A stretch of 64,000 nt of DNA from Colias croceus (taxonomy: Eukaryota > Arthropoda > Insecta > Lepidoptera > Pieridae): NCBI RefSeq assembly GCF_905220415.1, contig NC_059558.1, forward strand, positions 6,894,501-6,958,500, in the 5' to 3' direction. Each line of letters begins with the position of its first letter. Position 1 is the stretch's first letter. The position numbers and the translations under genes are program-made. Under the pieces are notes generated by a model, which had not been told where the DNA came from, ran no database searches, and worked only from the letters and a program-made list of their open reading frames with translations. This document shows positions 9,201 to 19,460 of the stretch, piece by piece.

Positions 9201-12200
9201 TCCTACCCGTGTTTTTTTAGGCTTTATTTGCTTTGGTTCGTTTCTATGTAACTATAGTACAGGTTAAGAATAAGACTCTTTACAACGCATTATATATGCA
9301 TTACATATACCTACCTACAACTGTAACAATTTTCTCTTCAAAGTATAAAATTCTCATATGATATATATTTCAATTTAAATATTCTAACACTTGCTTTTGC
9401 ATAAAACAGTACATACCTTAGATATATTCCCGCCCTTGTTGTTATAGTTACTGCCGGTTCGTATTGTGTAGTTGCCCAAATACTTGTGGCTCACATATGA
9501 TGATATTACGACTCTGGAATGGAATACCATTGTTTTGATATCTACACATATAATAAATCTGTAGAAGGGTCAATTCTGTACATTGAAAATATTGAAAAAA
9601 TAAATAGCAGGGGGTGTAACTCGATCGATACCAAGCCCAAATATGTGATTAAAAAAATTTTTGTCTGTCTGTCTGTCTGTCTGTCTGTATGTTCAGGCAT
9701 CACGTGAAAACTAACGGTTCGATTTCGATGAAACTTGGTATAATTATACCTTATTATCCTGGACATAAAATAGGATACTTTTTATCCCGGAAAAATACGT
9801 AGAAAAAAAAAAAAATCTTATTTTTTCTTAATTTTTCCGTGCGGACGGAGTCGCGGGCGGAAGCTAGTATATACTAATATTATAAAGCTGAAGAGTTTGT
9901 TTGTTTGGACGCGCTATTTTCGATTTGAAAAATTCTTTCGATGTTAGATAGCCCATTTATCGAGGAAGGCTAGAGGCTATATATCATTACGCTAAGACTA
10001 ACAGGAGCAGAGCCATGCAGGTGAAACCGCGAAGCGCAGCTAGTGTTATTATATTACTCGGTATTGTAAGAATTTCTATAAATTTTAACAAAACAACAAG
10101 ATGAGAGGCCTTATAACATTTTTCTTTGAGTCCGAGTTTCAAAGATGTAAAAAAAAACATCGAAGCCTCTAAAACCTTTTACTGAAGCCTTTGTTTGATG
10201 TTATTTATTTTTTCTTAGCAACCTTTGTATAGATCTCAAAGAATCCGAGCCTGTGATGGACATATAGACAGGAAGACAGGTAAAATAAGTAGCCTTAATG
10301 CGTCGCCAGAAGGCAATATTTGGGTGGACATGCCTTTGAGCTTTGGTTTTTAATATGAAATAATGACCTAAAACTTTACAAAATAAGGTTTAAATTATCA
10401 TAACAGATAAACTTCTATGGTTTTCGTTTGAAATATTTCAGAATTCGTTTGTCAACAAAAATAAAATCCTATATTTTGTTGCAATACAATAATAAAATAC
10501 AAATATTTTAAAATCTTAATGGATACCAATGCATATAAAGCACAAAAATATCAAAGTACATTTTTAAATTTTCACATTTTACAAGCATTACATGACAATC
10601 GCATTTGGTTGCTGACCATACATAAATGAGAGTGGAACTTTTTATCGAATTAAAGCAGAAAAGTAACGTTCATTGTAAAATATGCAAAAGCATGAAGTGG
10701 GTCCTTGCCAAAGGATACGACCATTTGACAATGACATGCCGTACATTCAAAATACGTCGTGACGAGGGTCTCCTTATAATGGTCGGGTTATAATGGGAAT
10801 CGAATTGTAATTTTGTTAATGCTATCTACAAGTTGTGTTGTGTAACCTTTTAACTTTATATAATTTTACTTAAAGATCATACATGCCGTTCCTTATAATT
10901 TATTTATTATTTTGAGACCAAATAACAAGAGAAACATAATAAACAACGTAATTCACTGAATTACTTCTGAAATGAAGTCAAATTCACAGAAACTACTAAA
11001 ATGAAGTACTTACAAATATTTTGAAAAAATAGGGCTTCTAGGAAATCTGTTTGACCTTAACATTGTTCGTTAGATTATATACCGATTAGCTTTTGATCTT
11101 AGAAACAAAGGGAGAAAACAGATTTCATTAAATGAAATCTGTAAACGATAAAGTATAAAGAAAACACAAATTCATTGAATTAAATAAAACACAAAAAATT
11201 ATGTGTATTATTGAAATGACATTCTTTAAAATAAAAATATCTTATCTTATATAATATACTAGTGGTTCGCCCCGGCTTCGCCCGTGGTACCTACATTTTA
11301 AAACTATCCTATCTCTCAAGTTGGATCGAACTGGACATGGTGTGCGAATTTTATTATAATCGGTTAAGTGGTTTAGGAGTCTATTGAGGACATCATGTGC
11401 AGTTCGATCCAACTTGAGAGATAGGATAGTTTAAATCTCAAATCGTTTTAGAGAAAGCGGGCGAAGCCGCGGGCGGTAAGCTATACATATGTATATTATA
11501 ATAGCTTTCCGCCTGTGGCTTTGCCCGCGTTTTCAAAGAAAAACCCATTCCCATTTCCGTGGGACTTTCGGGAGAAAACCTATCCTATGTTTTATTCTAA
11601 GTTACCCTCTATCTGTACTAAATTTCATTGTAACCGATTACGTGAAAGTTGTACGTTCAGTAGTATTTGCGTGAAAGAGTAACATACATACACATACAAT
11701 CAACCCACAGAACATATTACCTCTTTATATGTTCTGTGATCCAACCTCACAAACTTTCGCATTTATAATATTACTTGTAGGAAGGATTCGGAAATTAATA
11801 TTAAAATTTCGTAGTCACCGCTTTTTAACTGAGTAGCGTTTAATTAAAAGTTTAAACATTTAATGTTATGCAACGTCGATAAGCCGGGCTAAAGAGGTCT
11901 CGACCCTGACTTAGGGCTTTAGGTCATAAGAGCTTTTGAAAAGATCAAACGGTCACTTACTTTTATTTAAAAATATATCCATACTAATATTATAAATGCG
12001 AAAGTAACTCTGTCTGTCTGTCTGTCTGTTACTCAATCACGCCTAAACTACTGAACCAATTTGCATGAAATTTGGTATGGAGATATTTTGATACCCGAGA
12101 AAAGACATAGGCTACCTTTTATTGCGAAATATGTACCACGGGCGAAGCCGGGGCGGACCTCTAGTAATAAATATTTGTAAGCTATTTACTACAAAATCGC

Positions 12201-13992
12201 ATTACAATAAAGCTTGGGGAATAAAATATTTTATTTTATACATAGGTCGTTAAATCTAAACTGTAATAAAGAAAATTGAAACATTTTCCAATTATGAACG
12301 AAGTAATACATGTTTTTAACATTGTTTTGTCCCGTGAATCAATGGAACAAGAAAGAAGAAAGAAAGAACCTTTTACGTTCAGGTATTTTTTTGTATATTT
12401 TTTTTAAATCTCCTCTTGACCTGAAAACTGCCTCGTTAGGATTTTTATTGGGATGCATCATGCATAGTAAATGCCTAGTATCGAATCCATATCATAAAAT
12501 CCGTATTTACTTGTACAATTTAATAATTAAAAATTGGAAAATCCAAAAGTGCACGCCTCATAATCTCATCCTTTACAATAAAATTGATTATTTATAAAGT
12601 TGTATATATAATATAAGTATGTAGATACACTTGTTCTCATGTGCCAATGCTCTTGTACTGTCTCAAAACAGTTGGAAAAGTAAAGAAAGCGGTACCGTAA
12701 TAATTGAGCTATTTTTCTTGTGGCCCCACCTAGATGTGAAACTGCGCAGGTTTAAGGGACTGACTACCAACTTATTTTTTTAAACCTTGGCTTATAGTAT
12801 AAAGAATCGAGTTTATAATGGTGAATTTTGAGTACACTATAAATATATAAAAAAAAGTCGATATTTTTTTGTTTATTTACTTAATAACAATTAAACCACA
12901 TCGAATCAGACCCTGAAAAATGAAAGGGTTCTATTCCTGAGCATACTCAAGCGTAAGAGAAAAAAAAAGACTCGATTAGTAAAGTATTTCGGTCGCTATC
13001 GTGTTAACAAGAAAATACTCCGCACATACAGACACACGGACGTCCAAGACAGAACTTTTTTAAACTGTTTTTTAACTAGTTTAAATAACAAAAATGACAT
13101 CAAAAATATCATGAATGTTAAAAATAGTGTTTTTTTCTTAATATGTGTGTGTATGTATTATCTTACAAGTGCAATGTATGATACATAAAGACATTTTAAG
13201 TTTGAAAAATCAGATGTTTTGCGTGAAGTGACAGTAGTACCCACCTCAACGCTTCGCATAAGAGGCGTGCAATATACGCATAGCATCGCATCGCTGTGCC
13301 GGTTGGAGGGTGGGGTGTTAGGTGTTTTCGTTACGGAATTTTTACATTCGGTATAAAAGCTATGCAATAGCTTAAAACTCCTTGCCATCAGCAAAATCTC
13401 CCCGGTTAACCTCATAATTACAAAGCTGAATTATAAACATAAGTGGCAACAGGCTGTGACTCAATGGTGAAAAGTTTAATTTGTGCGGTACTAATTACAG
13501 GTGGGTCTTACAAACGAGTGGACGGAACCTCTCATTTTGTTGTAGGATTGTATTTAAGTACAGTTTTAGAAGGAAGATAATTTATTTCATGAAAAATAAT
13601 GCACATACAACACAAATAAACTTATTTTCCGCGCTTCGGCCTTCTTATTTTCAATGGTAAATATCAATAAAATTTTATGCCGCAGGTTATTTTTTGTTTA
13701 CGTAAACACTCTTAATAAACAAAATTAATTTCACGTCTAGATCAATCGACTAATTTAATCAATGTTTAAAACATGTCTAATAACATAACATTAATTATTA
13801 TTTAAGTAAAATCCAAACTTAGGCTATTTACTCACGAGTCAAAGCACTTAGAAAGCGTCAAGAGCCAGTAGGTATTGAGTACAACCGCGCTGCAAACATA
13901 GCTGTCGTTTTTCAGCAGGGACGCCGCGTAAGGGTGCTTGTAGACTTGCGTTACAGCCGCGCCTATGTGCTCTTCGCTGTCTTCAAGATCGT
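5793..13992 (-). CDS. Non-catalytic S1 serine-protease homologue (five exons, 5' exon missing)
   Basis: Exons 13992-13836, 9513-9417, 9111-8950, 7419-7297 and 6287-5793 join in phase with consensus splice sites into 343 residues plus stop. The chymotrypsin landmarks are all present, but the residue at the His57 position is Lys (LLTLSKC, residue 48), at Asp102 is Lys (DFKVSAVKV, residue 95) and at Ser195 is Asn (KDNGGA, residue 182). The only six cysteines (33/49, 153/166, 178/202) fit the three conserved disulfides. The residue at specificity position 189 is His. Five N-glycosylation sequons suggest secretion. A Thr-rich tail of about 115 residues follows the fold. The exon with the signal peptide and activation site, ending in phase 1, was not found. 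Family knowledge suggests a regulatory or binding role rather than proteolysis; the partner is unknown. No stops or frameshifts break the visible exons. Confidence 0.88.
6288..7296 (-). other. Intron of S1 homologue
   Basis: This AT-rich sequence is bounded by GTATGT and CCACAG in gene orientation. It contains a short GC-rich patch at 7190-7265 with partly self-complementary 'GACACAATAGAAAATCGTGTC', likely a dispersed repeat fragment. No further exon is required by phase. Confidence 0.75.
7297..7419 (-). CDS. S1 homologue exon with C168-C182-C191
   Basis: The acceptor TTTATTTTAG precedes 7419 and the donor GTATGT follows 7297. The 41 codons are in phase 0 at both ends. 'VVNAPVIDSAICQ' corresponds to the V.VPIVSNAxC strand and 'YICVGG' to the MICAG loop. 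'RHFCR' leads into the (substituted) active-site serine loop in the next exon. The exon was too short for a simple ORF scan and was found by phase and family pattern. Confidence 0.86.
7420..8949 (-). other. Intron of S1 homologue with SINE-like insert
   Basis: It is bounded by GTAAGT and TTTTAG in gene orientation. A SINE-like copy lies at about 7843-8005 (CTACTAATATTATAAAAGTG... with 'CGCCTAAACTACTGAACCG'). The rest is AT-rich without recognised features. Confidence 0.7.
7843..8005 (+). repeat. SINE-like lepidopteran repeat (ATAATATTATAAA family)
   Basis: It starts 'CTACTAATATTATAAAAGTG', contains 'CAGTCTGTCTCATCTCCACG' and 'AAACTACTGAACCGATTTGA', and is truncated at the 3' end compared with other copies in the window. 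Confidence 0.7.
8950..9111 (-). CDS. S1 homologue exon with Asp102 region
   Basis: The acceptor TTTTCCAG precedes 9111 and the donor GTAAGT follows 8950. The 54 codons are in phase 0 at both ends. 'NNFDFKVSAVKVTSQLVFDD' aligns with the YDYDIALLKLSSPLVF type of sequence, with Lys where the catalytic Asp should be. 'VGAVNLPSVDD' and 'ASIVAWTPSG' correspond to the VQPIxLP and VSGWG segments. Confidence 0.87.
9417..9513 (-). CDS. S1 homologue exon with TIRTGS strand
   Basis: The acceptor CCATTCCAG precedes 9513 and the donor GTATGT follows 9417. The 97 nt supply one base to complete Ser and then 32 codons. 'YTIRTGSNYNNKGGN' matches the LTVRVGSxxxxxGG strand that follows the catalytic His in S1 proteases. 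Two sequons (NYT and NIS) are present. Confidence 0.85.
9541..9868 (+). repeat. SINE-like repeat, 'ATAATAAATCTGTAGAAGGG' family, copy 1
   Basis: The repeat contains a (GTCT)n run at 9663-9688, 'GGCATCACGTGAAAACTAAC' and the end 'CGGACGGAGTCGCGGGCGGA'. Close copies are at 18814-19094 (inverted) and 49951-50437. Confidence 0.85.
9869..10044 (+). repeat. SINE-like repeat, 'AAGAGTTTGTTTGTTTG' family, copy 1
   Basis: It directly follows the previous repeat, starting 'ATACTAATATTATAAAGCTG' and ending 'GAAGCGCAGCTAGT'. Other copies are at 29281-29515, 48869-49042 (inverted) and 53861-53970. Confidence 0.8.
11268..11482 (+). repeat. Repeat with 33-bp perfect inverted repeat
   Basis: The outer part is the usual 'TTCGCCCCGGCTTCGCCCG' start and 'GGCGAAGCCGCGGGCGG' end. 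Inside, 11301-11333 is the exact reverse complement of 11400-11432 (arms contain CTATCTCTCAAGTTGGATCG), with a 66-bp spacer. The transcript could fold into a long hairpin. Confidence 0.85.
11502..11774 (-). repeat. SINE-like repeat (inverted)
   Basis: It starts 'TAGCTTTCCGCCTGTGGCTT' and ends 'CGCATTTATAATATTA'. Related copies with 'CTCTTTCACGCAAATAC' are at 23775-23955 and 62505-62713. Confidence 0.75.
11979..12165 (+). repeat. SINE-like repeat with (GTCT)n
   Basis: It starts 'CCATACTAATATTATAAATG', with CTGTCTGTCTGTCTGT and 'TACTCAATCACGCCTAAAC' inside, and ends 'GGCGAAGCCGGGGCGG'. Related to 52546-52783, 56015-56252 and 57785-57992. Confidence 0.8.
13352..13500 (+). promoter_or_regulatory. 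Possible TATA promoter and signal-peptide exon (weak)
   Basis: TATAAAAG at 13352 lies 112 bp upstream of an ATG (13464). That ATG opens the 12-codon frame MVKSLICAVLIT followed by one base and GTGGGT, a possible donor. The frame looks like a short signal peptide exon on the plus strand. It sits inside an intron of the minus-strand S1 homologue, and no partner exon was found, so chance is a real alternative. Confidence 0.22.
13836..13992 (-). CDS. S1 homologue exon with His57 region
   Basis: The acceptor ...TTTAAACAG precedes 13992 and the donor GTGAGT follows 13836. The exon is 157 nt: two bases, 51 codons, two bases. It encodes 'HPYAASLLKNDSYVCSAVVL' and then 'YWLLTLSKCFD', the counterpart of the PYxVSL...CGGSLI...VLTAAHC region. 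The usual AHC is SKC. An upstream exon ending in phase 1 must exist beyond 13992. Confidence 0.85.
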
Positions 13993-15227
13993 CTGTTTAA
14001 ATTTGTATTATTGTTTAGTTTAGCAAATACCTAAATATAATCTTGGATATTAAATAGTGTTAGTTTATAATGTCTTTATTTGCCTACTAATACCAGATAA
14101 GATTCAAACATGGTGTTGTATGGATCAAATATAAATAATTACAACGGTAAAGGTAAAATTATTCATCAAATAAACAAAAAGTCAATTTATATGATTTAAG
14201 CAAGCTAAACATTTCAGAATTAAATCTTAGACTTCATCTCTGAATAGTTCTAATTTAGTCAAATCGTTTCAGCACTTTTTGGTTCACACCATACAAACAA
14301 ATCTTTCTACAATATGTATTCTCGCGACAAACGCTCTTTTACATCCAACCTAAACCTTAAGGGTTGCTAGTTTCACCGCTCATTTCGTTATAAGCGGCTT
14401 ATACGATTATCTCGACAACTCACCCCTTGTCTGTGTGTATGTTTTTGTTACATTGTACTCGCCGCTATCATCCCGCTCACCTGAGAATTAAAACCCAAAA
14501 TATATAATATGTTATACGTATATACGTATACGGTATGTATGGCACTTGAATAAACAGAGATTACCAATACGTAAATAAATAAGTATAGTGAGGTAAATGA
14601 GTCTAATGTTTTGTGATATTTGAGTGGAAATTAACAGAATATAAATAAGTTTTCGCAAAAGTTTAATTTAGCTTGTTTTTAAAGTGAAACTTTTATTACA
14701 TCGTCTCAAACTTTTTGGTCTGTGTAGCGCATGTCGCGTGACGCACGATACGTACGATAATTATCGTACAAATACGATAATTTTTAGTTAAATGTCTATA
14801 GTGTGAAAAAAAGTTTCACTTTTACCGTGGTTTCATAATACCACACAACATTTTTTGTAAAATACTTGTCTCAACAAAGATAACATTAGTACACACTTAC
14901 TACGTACAAACGTGGGTAGTGTGTGTTTTTTCTCCCATTTTCGTTCATATTTTCATTGGCATATTATAAAATATTATTCGTTGAAGTTCAATAATTAAGC
15001 TTCCTATTGTGTTAGAACAGACACAGCAATATCCTACTTCATTAGGGTATGAAATTTCATTCAAATTACTCCATTAGAATCTGAGGTTTTCTCTATTATA
15101 TAAGATTAGATAGACAATCATCAATTCGCTATCAATATCTATTACTCATTATTCCCCAGTAATGCTGGAGATTTCTTAAAAGAAAATTTGCGAATTAATG
15201 AATCCTTCAGGCTTGAATAACAGCCAT
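13993..15227. other. AT-rich region upstream of S1 homologue exon
   Basis: The missing first exon of the S1 homologue should lie here or further right. I found no convincing signal peptide followed by a phase-1 donor on the minus strand. One copy of a repeat family occurs at 14681-14850. Confidence 0.5.
14681..14850 (+). repeat. Dispersed 170-bp repeat, copy 1
   Basis: It runs from AAAGTGAAACTTTTATTAC through 'TCTGTGTAGCGCATGTCGCG' and the palindrome CGTACGATAATTATCGTACA to ACCACACAAC. It matches the inverted copy at 26049-26217 almost base for base (one difference noticed) and a shorter copy at 19329-19460. Confidence 0.92.
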
Positions 15228-16982
15228 TAGGGTCATTGCGCCTGTTCGCGTCCACCTGCCTATTCGCGTCCATTTTGCGGATATCTTTTAGAAAATTCAC
15301 GAAAATAAGTATACTTTATGTAAAATTGTAATAAGAAAAATTTCCGATAATACCTCAATGTATAAGAGACATGCACACATATTCAAAATATGCCTGCGCA
15401 CCTCCTATCCTATTTAAAAAAAATATTTAATTTTGGCTATTAATCGAGAGAGCTAAAACGCGCGGGATTTTGAGAAAAAAATAGTGCGCAGCGTCGCGTT
15501 TGACGGTAAGTATCTTATTTTTAAATGTGAATTTTTGAATATGTAACTGTTTCTTTACTTTGCTAACAAAACATGGAATAGTATGGATTATAAATCAGCT
15601 TATTTCTTTTACAATTTATAGCTAAAATAAGGTGGACGCGAATTACTACACCGAATTTGTACAACTTCCATTTTGCGTCCACGGTGGGCGCAAACTATAC
15701 CTATAGTGCATAACAATAGAACACATTGCGTCCACATTGTTTTTCATTACGTAGCAATGAATTGTTTGTTAAAATATGTAATTTATAATAGATTGTAAAT
15801 TTTTTACTAAGACCACAAGTTGATAATTTAAATTTTCATTCAAATTAGCAAATTTTTATGCTATTTTTTTTAATTTTAAAATAGGTATTCTAAGAATGTA
15901 GAATGAGACTAGTATCTTTGAGAATGAGAGTCAATAAGTCTGTGGTTAAGAAAATAATATAAACAAAAAAGAAATTTAATTCATTAGAAACTAAAAAACA
16001 GGGTAGGTAGGTAATCCTAATAGAACTGATTATTATTTATTTACTTACATAACGTAACGTTCTTTTTTGTTAATTTTTAGTTCTATTACTTAATGATCAG
16101 AAGATAAATATAAAATAAGTTTTTCCAGTTTCCTTACAGTGAATTATATTAATAATAATGTTGATTTTAGGGTTCCGAACCTCAAAAGGAAAAACCGGAA
16201 TCCTTTGATCACTTTGATATCCGTCCGTCTGTATGTCCGTCTGCCGGTCTGTCTTTCTGTCAAGACCCTTTTTCTCAGTAACGCGTTCAGGTATAAAGCT
16301 GAAATTTACATTGAATACTCAAGTCTACGGTCCCTTGAAGCAGTGAAAAAATCAAACTTATAAGCCAAAGAATTCAAAAGATACAGCCGTTTATGCTGCA
16401 AATTTTCGCAAATTTCGACATTCGCAAGGGAATCAAACCCTACAGGGTACTTTACGTGAACACAGACACTTGAAGTTTGGTACGAAGCAACGTCTTATAG
16501 CACGAATAAGGGAGATATTGAAAAAATAATCATTAACAGTAAAAACATATGAAAAAAAAACAGGATAATACGGAACCCTCGTTGTGCGAGTTCCACTCGC
16601 ATTTGGCCGGTTTTTATTAAATAACTATATTCGTGAATAAATAATTTATTAAAATCTTATTTTTATTTGCATTTATCTGATAAAATATCACCCAATACAC
16701 TCTTAATTCTTTTTCTATGCTGGTGGACGCGAACTGGTCCACGGGTGGACGCAAACTGGAATTTTTGGACGCGAACTGGGTAAAACGCCTAATTCTGTTA
16801 TTTGTCTAGATAAATAAAAACCACATGATATTTCCAACACAATTGAAAGTAAATATTATAATAGACTATGTAATGAACACGTTATATAAATTTTGCGTTG
16901 AAATTTGTCCTGGAACATTTTTATTTTCTCCTTCAAACTTTCCAACTGCACTAAGTGGACGCGAACTGGCGCAATGACCCTA
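15228..16982. mobile_element. TA-flanked inverted-repeat element with iterated GTGGACGCGAACTGG motif
   Basis: The ends GGGTCATTGCGCC (15230) and GGCGCAATGACCC (ending 16980) continue as an imperfect inverted repeat of about 28 bp, and TA flanks both sides. The motif GGACGCGAACTGG or its complement occurs at about 15244, 15265, 15636, 15668, 15728, 16723, 16744, 16765 and 16954. No transposase was found, so the element is non-autonomous or decayed. The superfamily is uncertain; a TA duplication would suit Tc1/mariner-like elements. A separate repeat is nested at 16164-16615. Confidence 0.8.
16164..16615 (+). repeat. Dispersed repeat 'GGTTCCGAAC...ACGGAACCCT'
   Basis: It contains 'CCGTCCGTCTGTATGTCCG' and 'GAGTTCCACTCGCATTTGGC' near its end, a pattern I recognise as common in lepidopteran introns. 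It is nested in the 15.2-17.0 kb inverted-repeat element, so it inserted later. Confidence 0.7.
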
Positions 16983-18813
16983 TTTTTTATTGAAAACATT
17001 GAACTTTACCTCTGTAGGAAAATTTTACAATATTCCCGCCTTACGATAATGTTCTTCTTCTTTTTTTTTAACTTTTACTTAAAATACTACCATAATTTAG
17101 AAATGAAATGTAAAAATAAACTACAAGTCAAACGATTATTCTAAAATCAATGCAAAAGTTGATATTTAAATAAAAATTTGTCTATGATATTGTTGAATAA
17201 TCCTCCAAAATATTCAAATTCCTATTTATAAATCATAAACGAGATTAATTCATTATTTATGATTGTGGTGTTTGTAAACGAGTGTTTTTTAGCTTTTAGC
17301 ATAAACAGTCTGATTTGAGAGCACTGGTGACGTCATCGTTTTATCTCCTCGTAAACACCAATGGTCTAGAAAACGAGAAATAAACTTATACTCGAGTTAT
17401 TTTAACATGGCTGGAAGTTTTATGTAAATAACGTAGAATTAATTTATAAAGAACAGGAAAATTTAGTGAATCGAATTATTTTAAAACTCTATGAAAATAA
17501 AAAAATATTTTTGAATGAAAAATTCAATTCCGGTTTCTTAAGGCATTTTTTATGATATTTTTTACTAATTAACGCAGTTAAAAAGGCAGATACAGCATAA
17601 TGTATACCTACCTATTTTAAACGAATTTGCCATATTATAGGAGTAATTATTTTTCACATAAACATTTCACATTTTTTATCGATTGATTATCGATTTTCTT
17701 AAGTCAAGACGGTGGAATTTCTGTATAATTTATTTATATTAAAGATTTTTTCTATTTAATAATCAATAGAAACCCTTCTTCTTGTGTATGATAATTATTC
17801 GAACATACATAAAAAACAATTTATTCAACATAAAGAAACTCAATTTCACCTGTATCATCGTCGCTTTCAGCCACACACACATATACGCACGCACACAAGC
17901 ACAGTGCACGTAACAACATCGTAGAGTGTTGTAAGGGAAATAGCGCCTGCCTTTGTTTCCTTGGCATAGAGTTAGGAATGAATAGACTGGCTTGATTAGA
18001 GTTTGACTAGAACATTCATAGTATGGTTTATTTTATTAGGAATAGTATCGAAGCATCAGAGTATAGTGGTAATATTGAACACGTCAAATAAATAAGAAGA
18101 TATGTATCTATTTTAAATTAAGCTACAAAAAAATACCGAATTTTATTTCAGTAGTTTGAGCGTGAGACACACAAATATTAATTTTATTGATTATAGCTTA
18201 TTAAATTACTAACGTGATCACGTTAGTAATTTATTAAGCTATTTATTTTACATTACTGACCTATCATAATTAAAATAATAAATGAAATATTTAATTATTG
18301 CGAATTGCGCATATAAATTCCGCTTAACCTTTTTATGTAGTATAGAAATCACTTAATACTTGCTGGTATTACTGAACAAATGACTTGAATTTTATATCAC
18401 AGAACAAAAAACACAAAGCCAACTAAAATATTAAAGCCCAACAAAACGGTATAAAGAATTTACAGTTTTCCAGTAGCAAATCAGAAATATTTTCTTTACA
18501 TTTTGCGACATAAAAAATGCAGGGTCCCCGGCGAGAACGCCCTTTGAAAATTTTTCCTAACCATAATGTCCATTCCCTGCAATGTTTTATTTCGTACACG
18601 TAATATGTTCATATTACAGTGTTATTATATTTGTATTACGGTAATTTGTTTCTTTAGAAACGTTATGAGATTGCGTGGCGTTATTACGTTTATTTGAAAC
18701 TAAATAACGTGAATATGAATTTCTTCTTCGTGCTAATGTGTTCGAGAAATTTTCGCAAAGAATTGTGTGGCCATTTATATGTAGCCAACACACTTAAACG
18801 TATTTATTTATTA
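16983..18813. other. AT-rich sequence with one long palindrome
   Basis: No gene or mobile element is recognised apart from the palindrome at 18193-18242. Confidence 0.5.
18193..18242. repeat. 50-bp spacerless near-perfect palindrome
   Basis: The centre is between 18217 and 18218 (CGTGA/TCACG). The arms ATAGCTTA...AATTACTAACGTGA pair throughout except for one mismatched position. Confidence 0.9.
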
Positions 18814-19094
18814 ACTAGCTGCCGCCCGCGACTCCGTCCGCGCGACAAAAATTAAGAAAAGTTAAGATTTATCTTTTTTACGCCCAGGATAATAAAGTAT
18901 AATTATACCTAGTTTCATCGAAATCGAACCGTTAGTTTTCACGTGATGCCTGAACATACAGACAGACAGACAAAATTTTTTTTAATCAAATATATGGGTT
19001 TGGTATCGATCCAGTAACACCCCCTGCTATTTATTTTTTCAATATTTTCAATTTACAGAATTGACCCTTCTACAGATTCATTATATGTATAGAT
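18814..19094 (-). repeat. SINE-like repeat, 'ATAATAAATCTGTAGAAGGG' family, copy 2
   Basis: Inverted copy of 9541-9868. It begins 'GCCGCCCGCGACTCCGTCCG' and includes the 'GTTTTCACGTGATGCC' segment and a shorter (CAGA)n run. Confidence 0.85.
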
Positions 19095-19328
19095 GTGTCT
19101 AAACACTAATGTCTTAAAATTTTTAGGCATGTTTATTGGAAATAAAAGCAGTCTGAATGATTCAAGCCTGATTAAATCAATCTATAAATGCCAGTATCTG
19201 CTCTACTATTGTATCTACGCTTATAATTCTGGTTTCTTGAATGTCTTCTAATCATTATATCTCTTCATCCTTAAGTAAAATAACTTGACAATGAAAGAGA
19301 CATGATACTTATAATATTTTCAATTTAT

Positions 19329-19460
19329 GAAACTTTTATTACATGGTCTCAAACCTTTTGGTCTGTGTAGCGCATAACGCGTGACGTACGATAATTATCG
19401 TACAAATACGATAATTATCGTAAGTTTCACTTTTACCGTGGTTTCATAAAACCACACAAC
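19329..19460 (+). repeat. Dispersed 170-bp repeat, copy 3 (shortened)
   Basis: It keeps both ends of the 14681-14850 repeat but lacks about 37 bp between the ACGATAATTATCGTA palindromes and the 'GTTTCACTTTTACCGTGG' end. Confidence 0.88.

Larger units (their letters stand above)
9514..13835 (-). other. Long intron of S1 homologue, repeat-rich
   Basis: The 4.3-kb intron is bounded by GTGAGT and CCATTCCAG in gene orientation. At least five dispersed repeats fall between 9.5 and 12.2 kb. The stretch 10045-11267 holds nothing recognisable. A possible plus-strand promoter and signal-peptide exon at 13352-13500 is listed separately. Confidence 0.65.

Noticed and set aside
9542..9766. Minus-strand 74-codon open frame with RQTDRQTD repeats
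   Set aside because: It is translation of the (GTCT)n part of a SINE-like repeat; the same applies to similar frames at 52.7 kb.
13158..13415. Minus-strand 85-codon open frame
   Set aside because: No resemblance to S1 sequence and no phase-matched link to exon 13836-13992; position is on the wrong side for the missing first exon.
15470..15520. Plus-strand donor-like GACGGTAAGTATC after GC-rich text
   Set aside because: It lies inside the GGACGCGAACTGG element and no coding frame leads into it.
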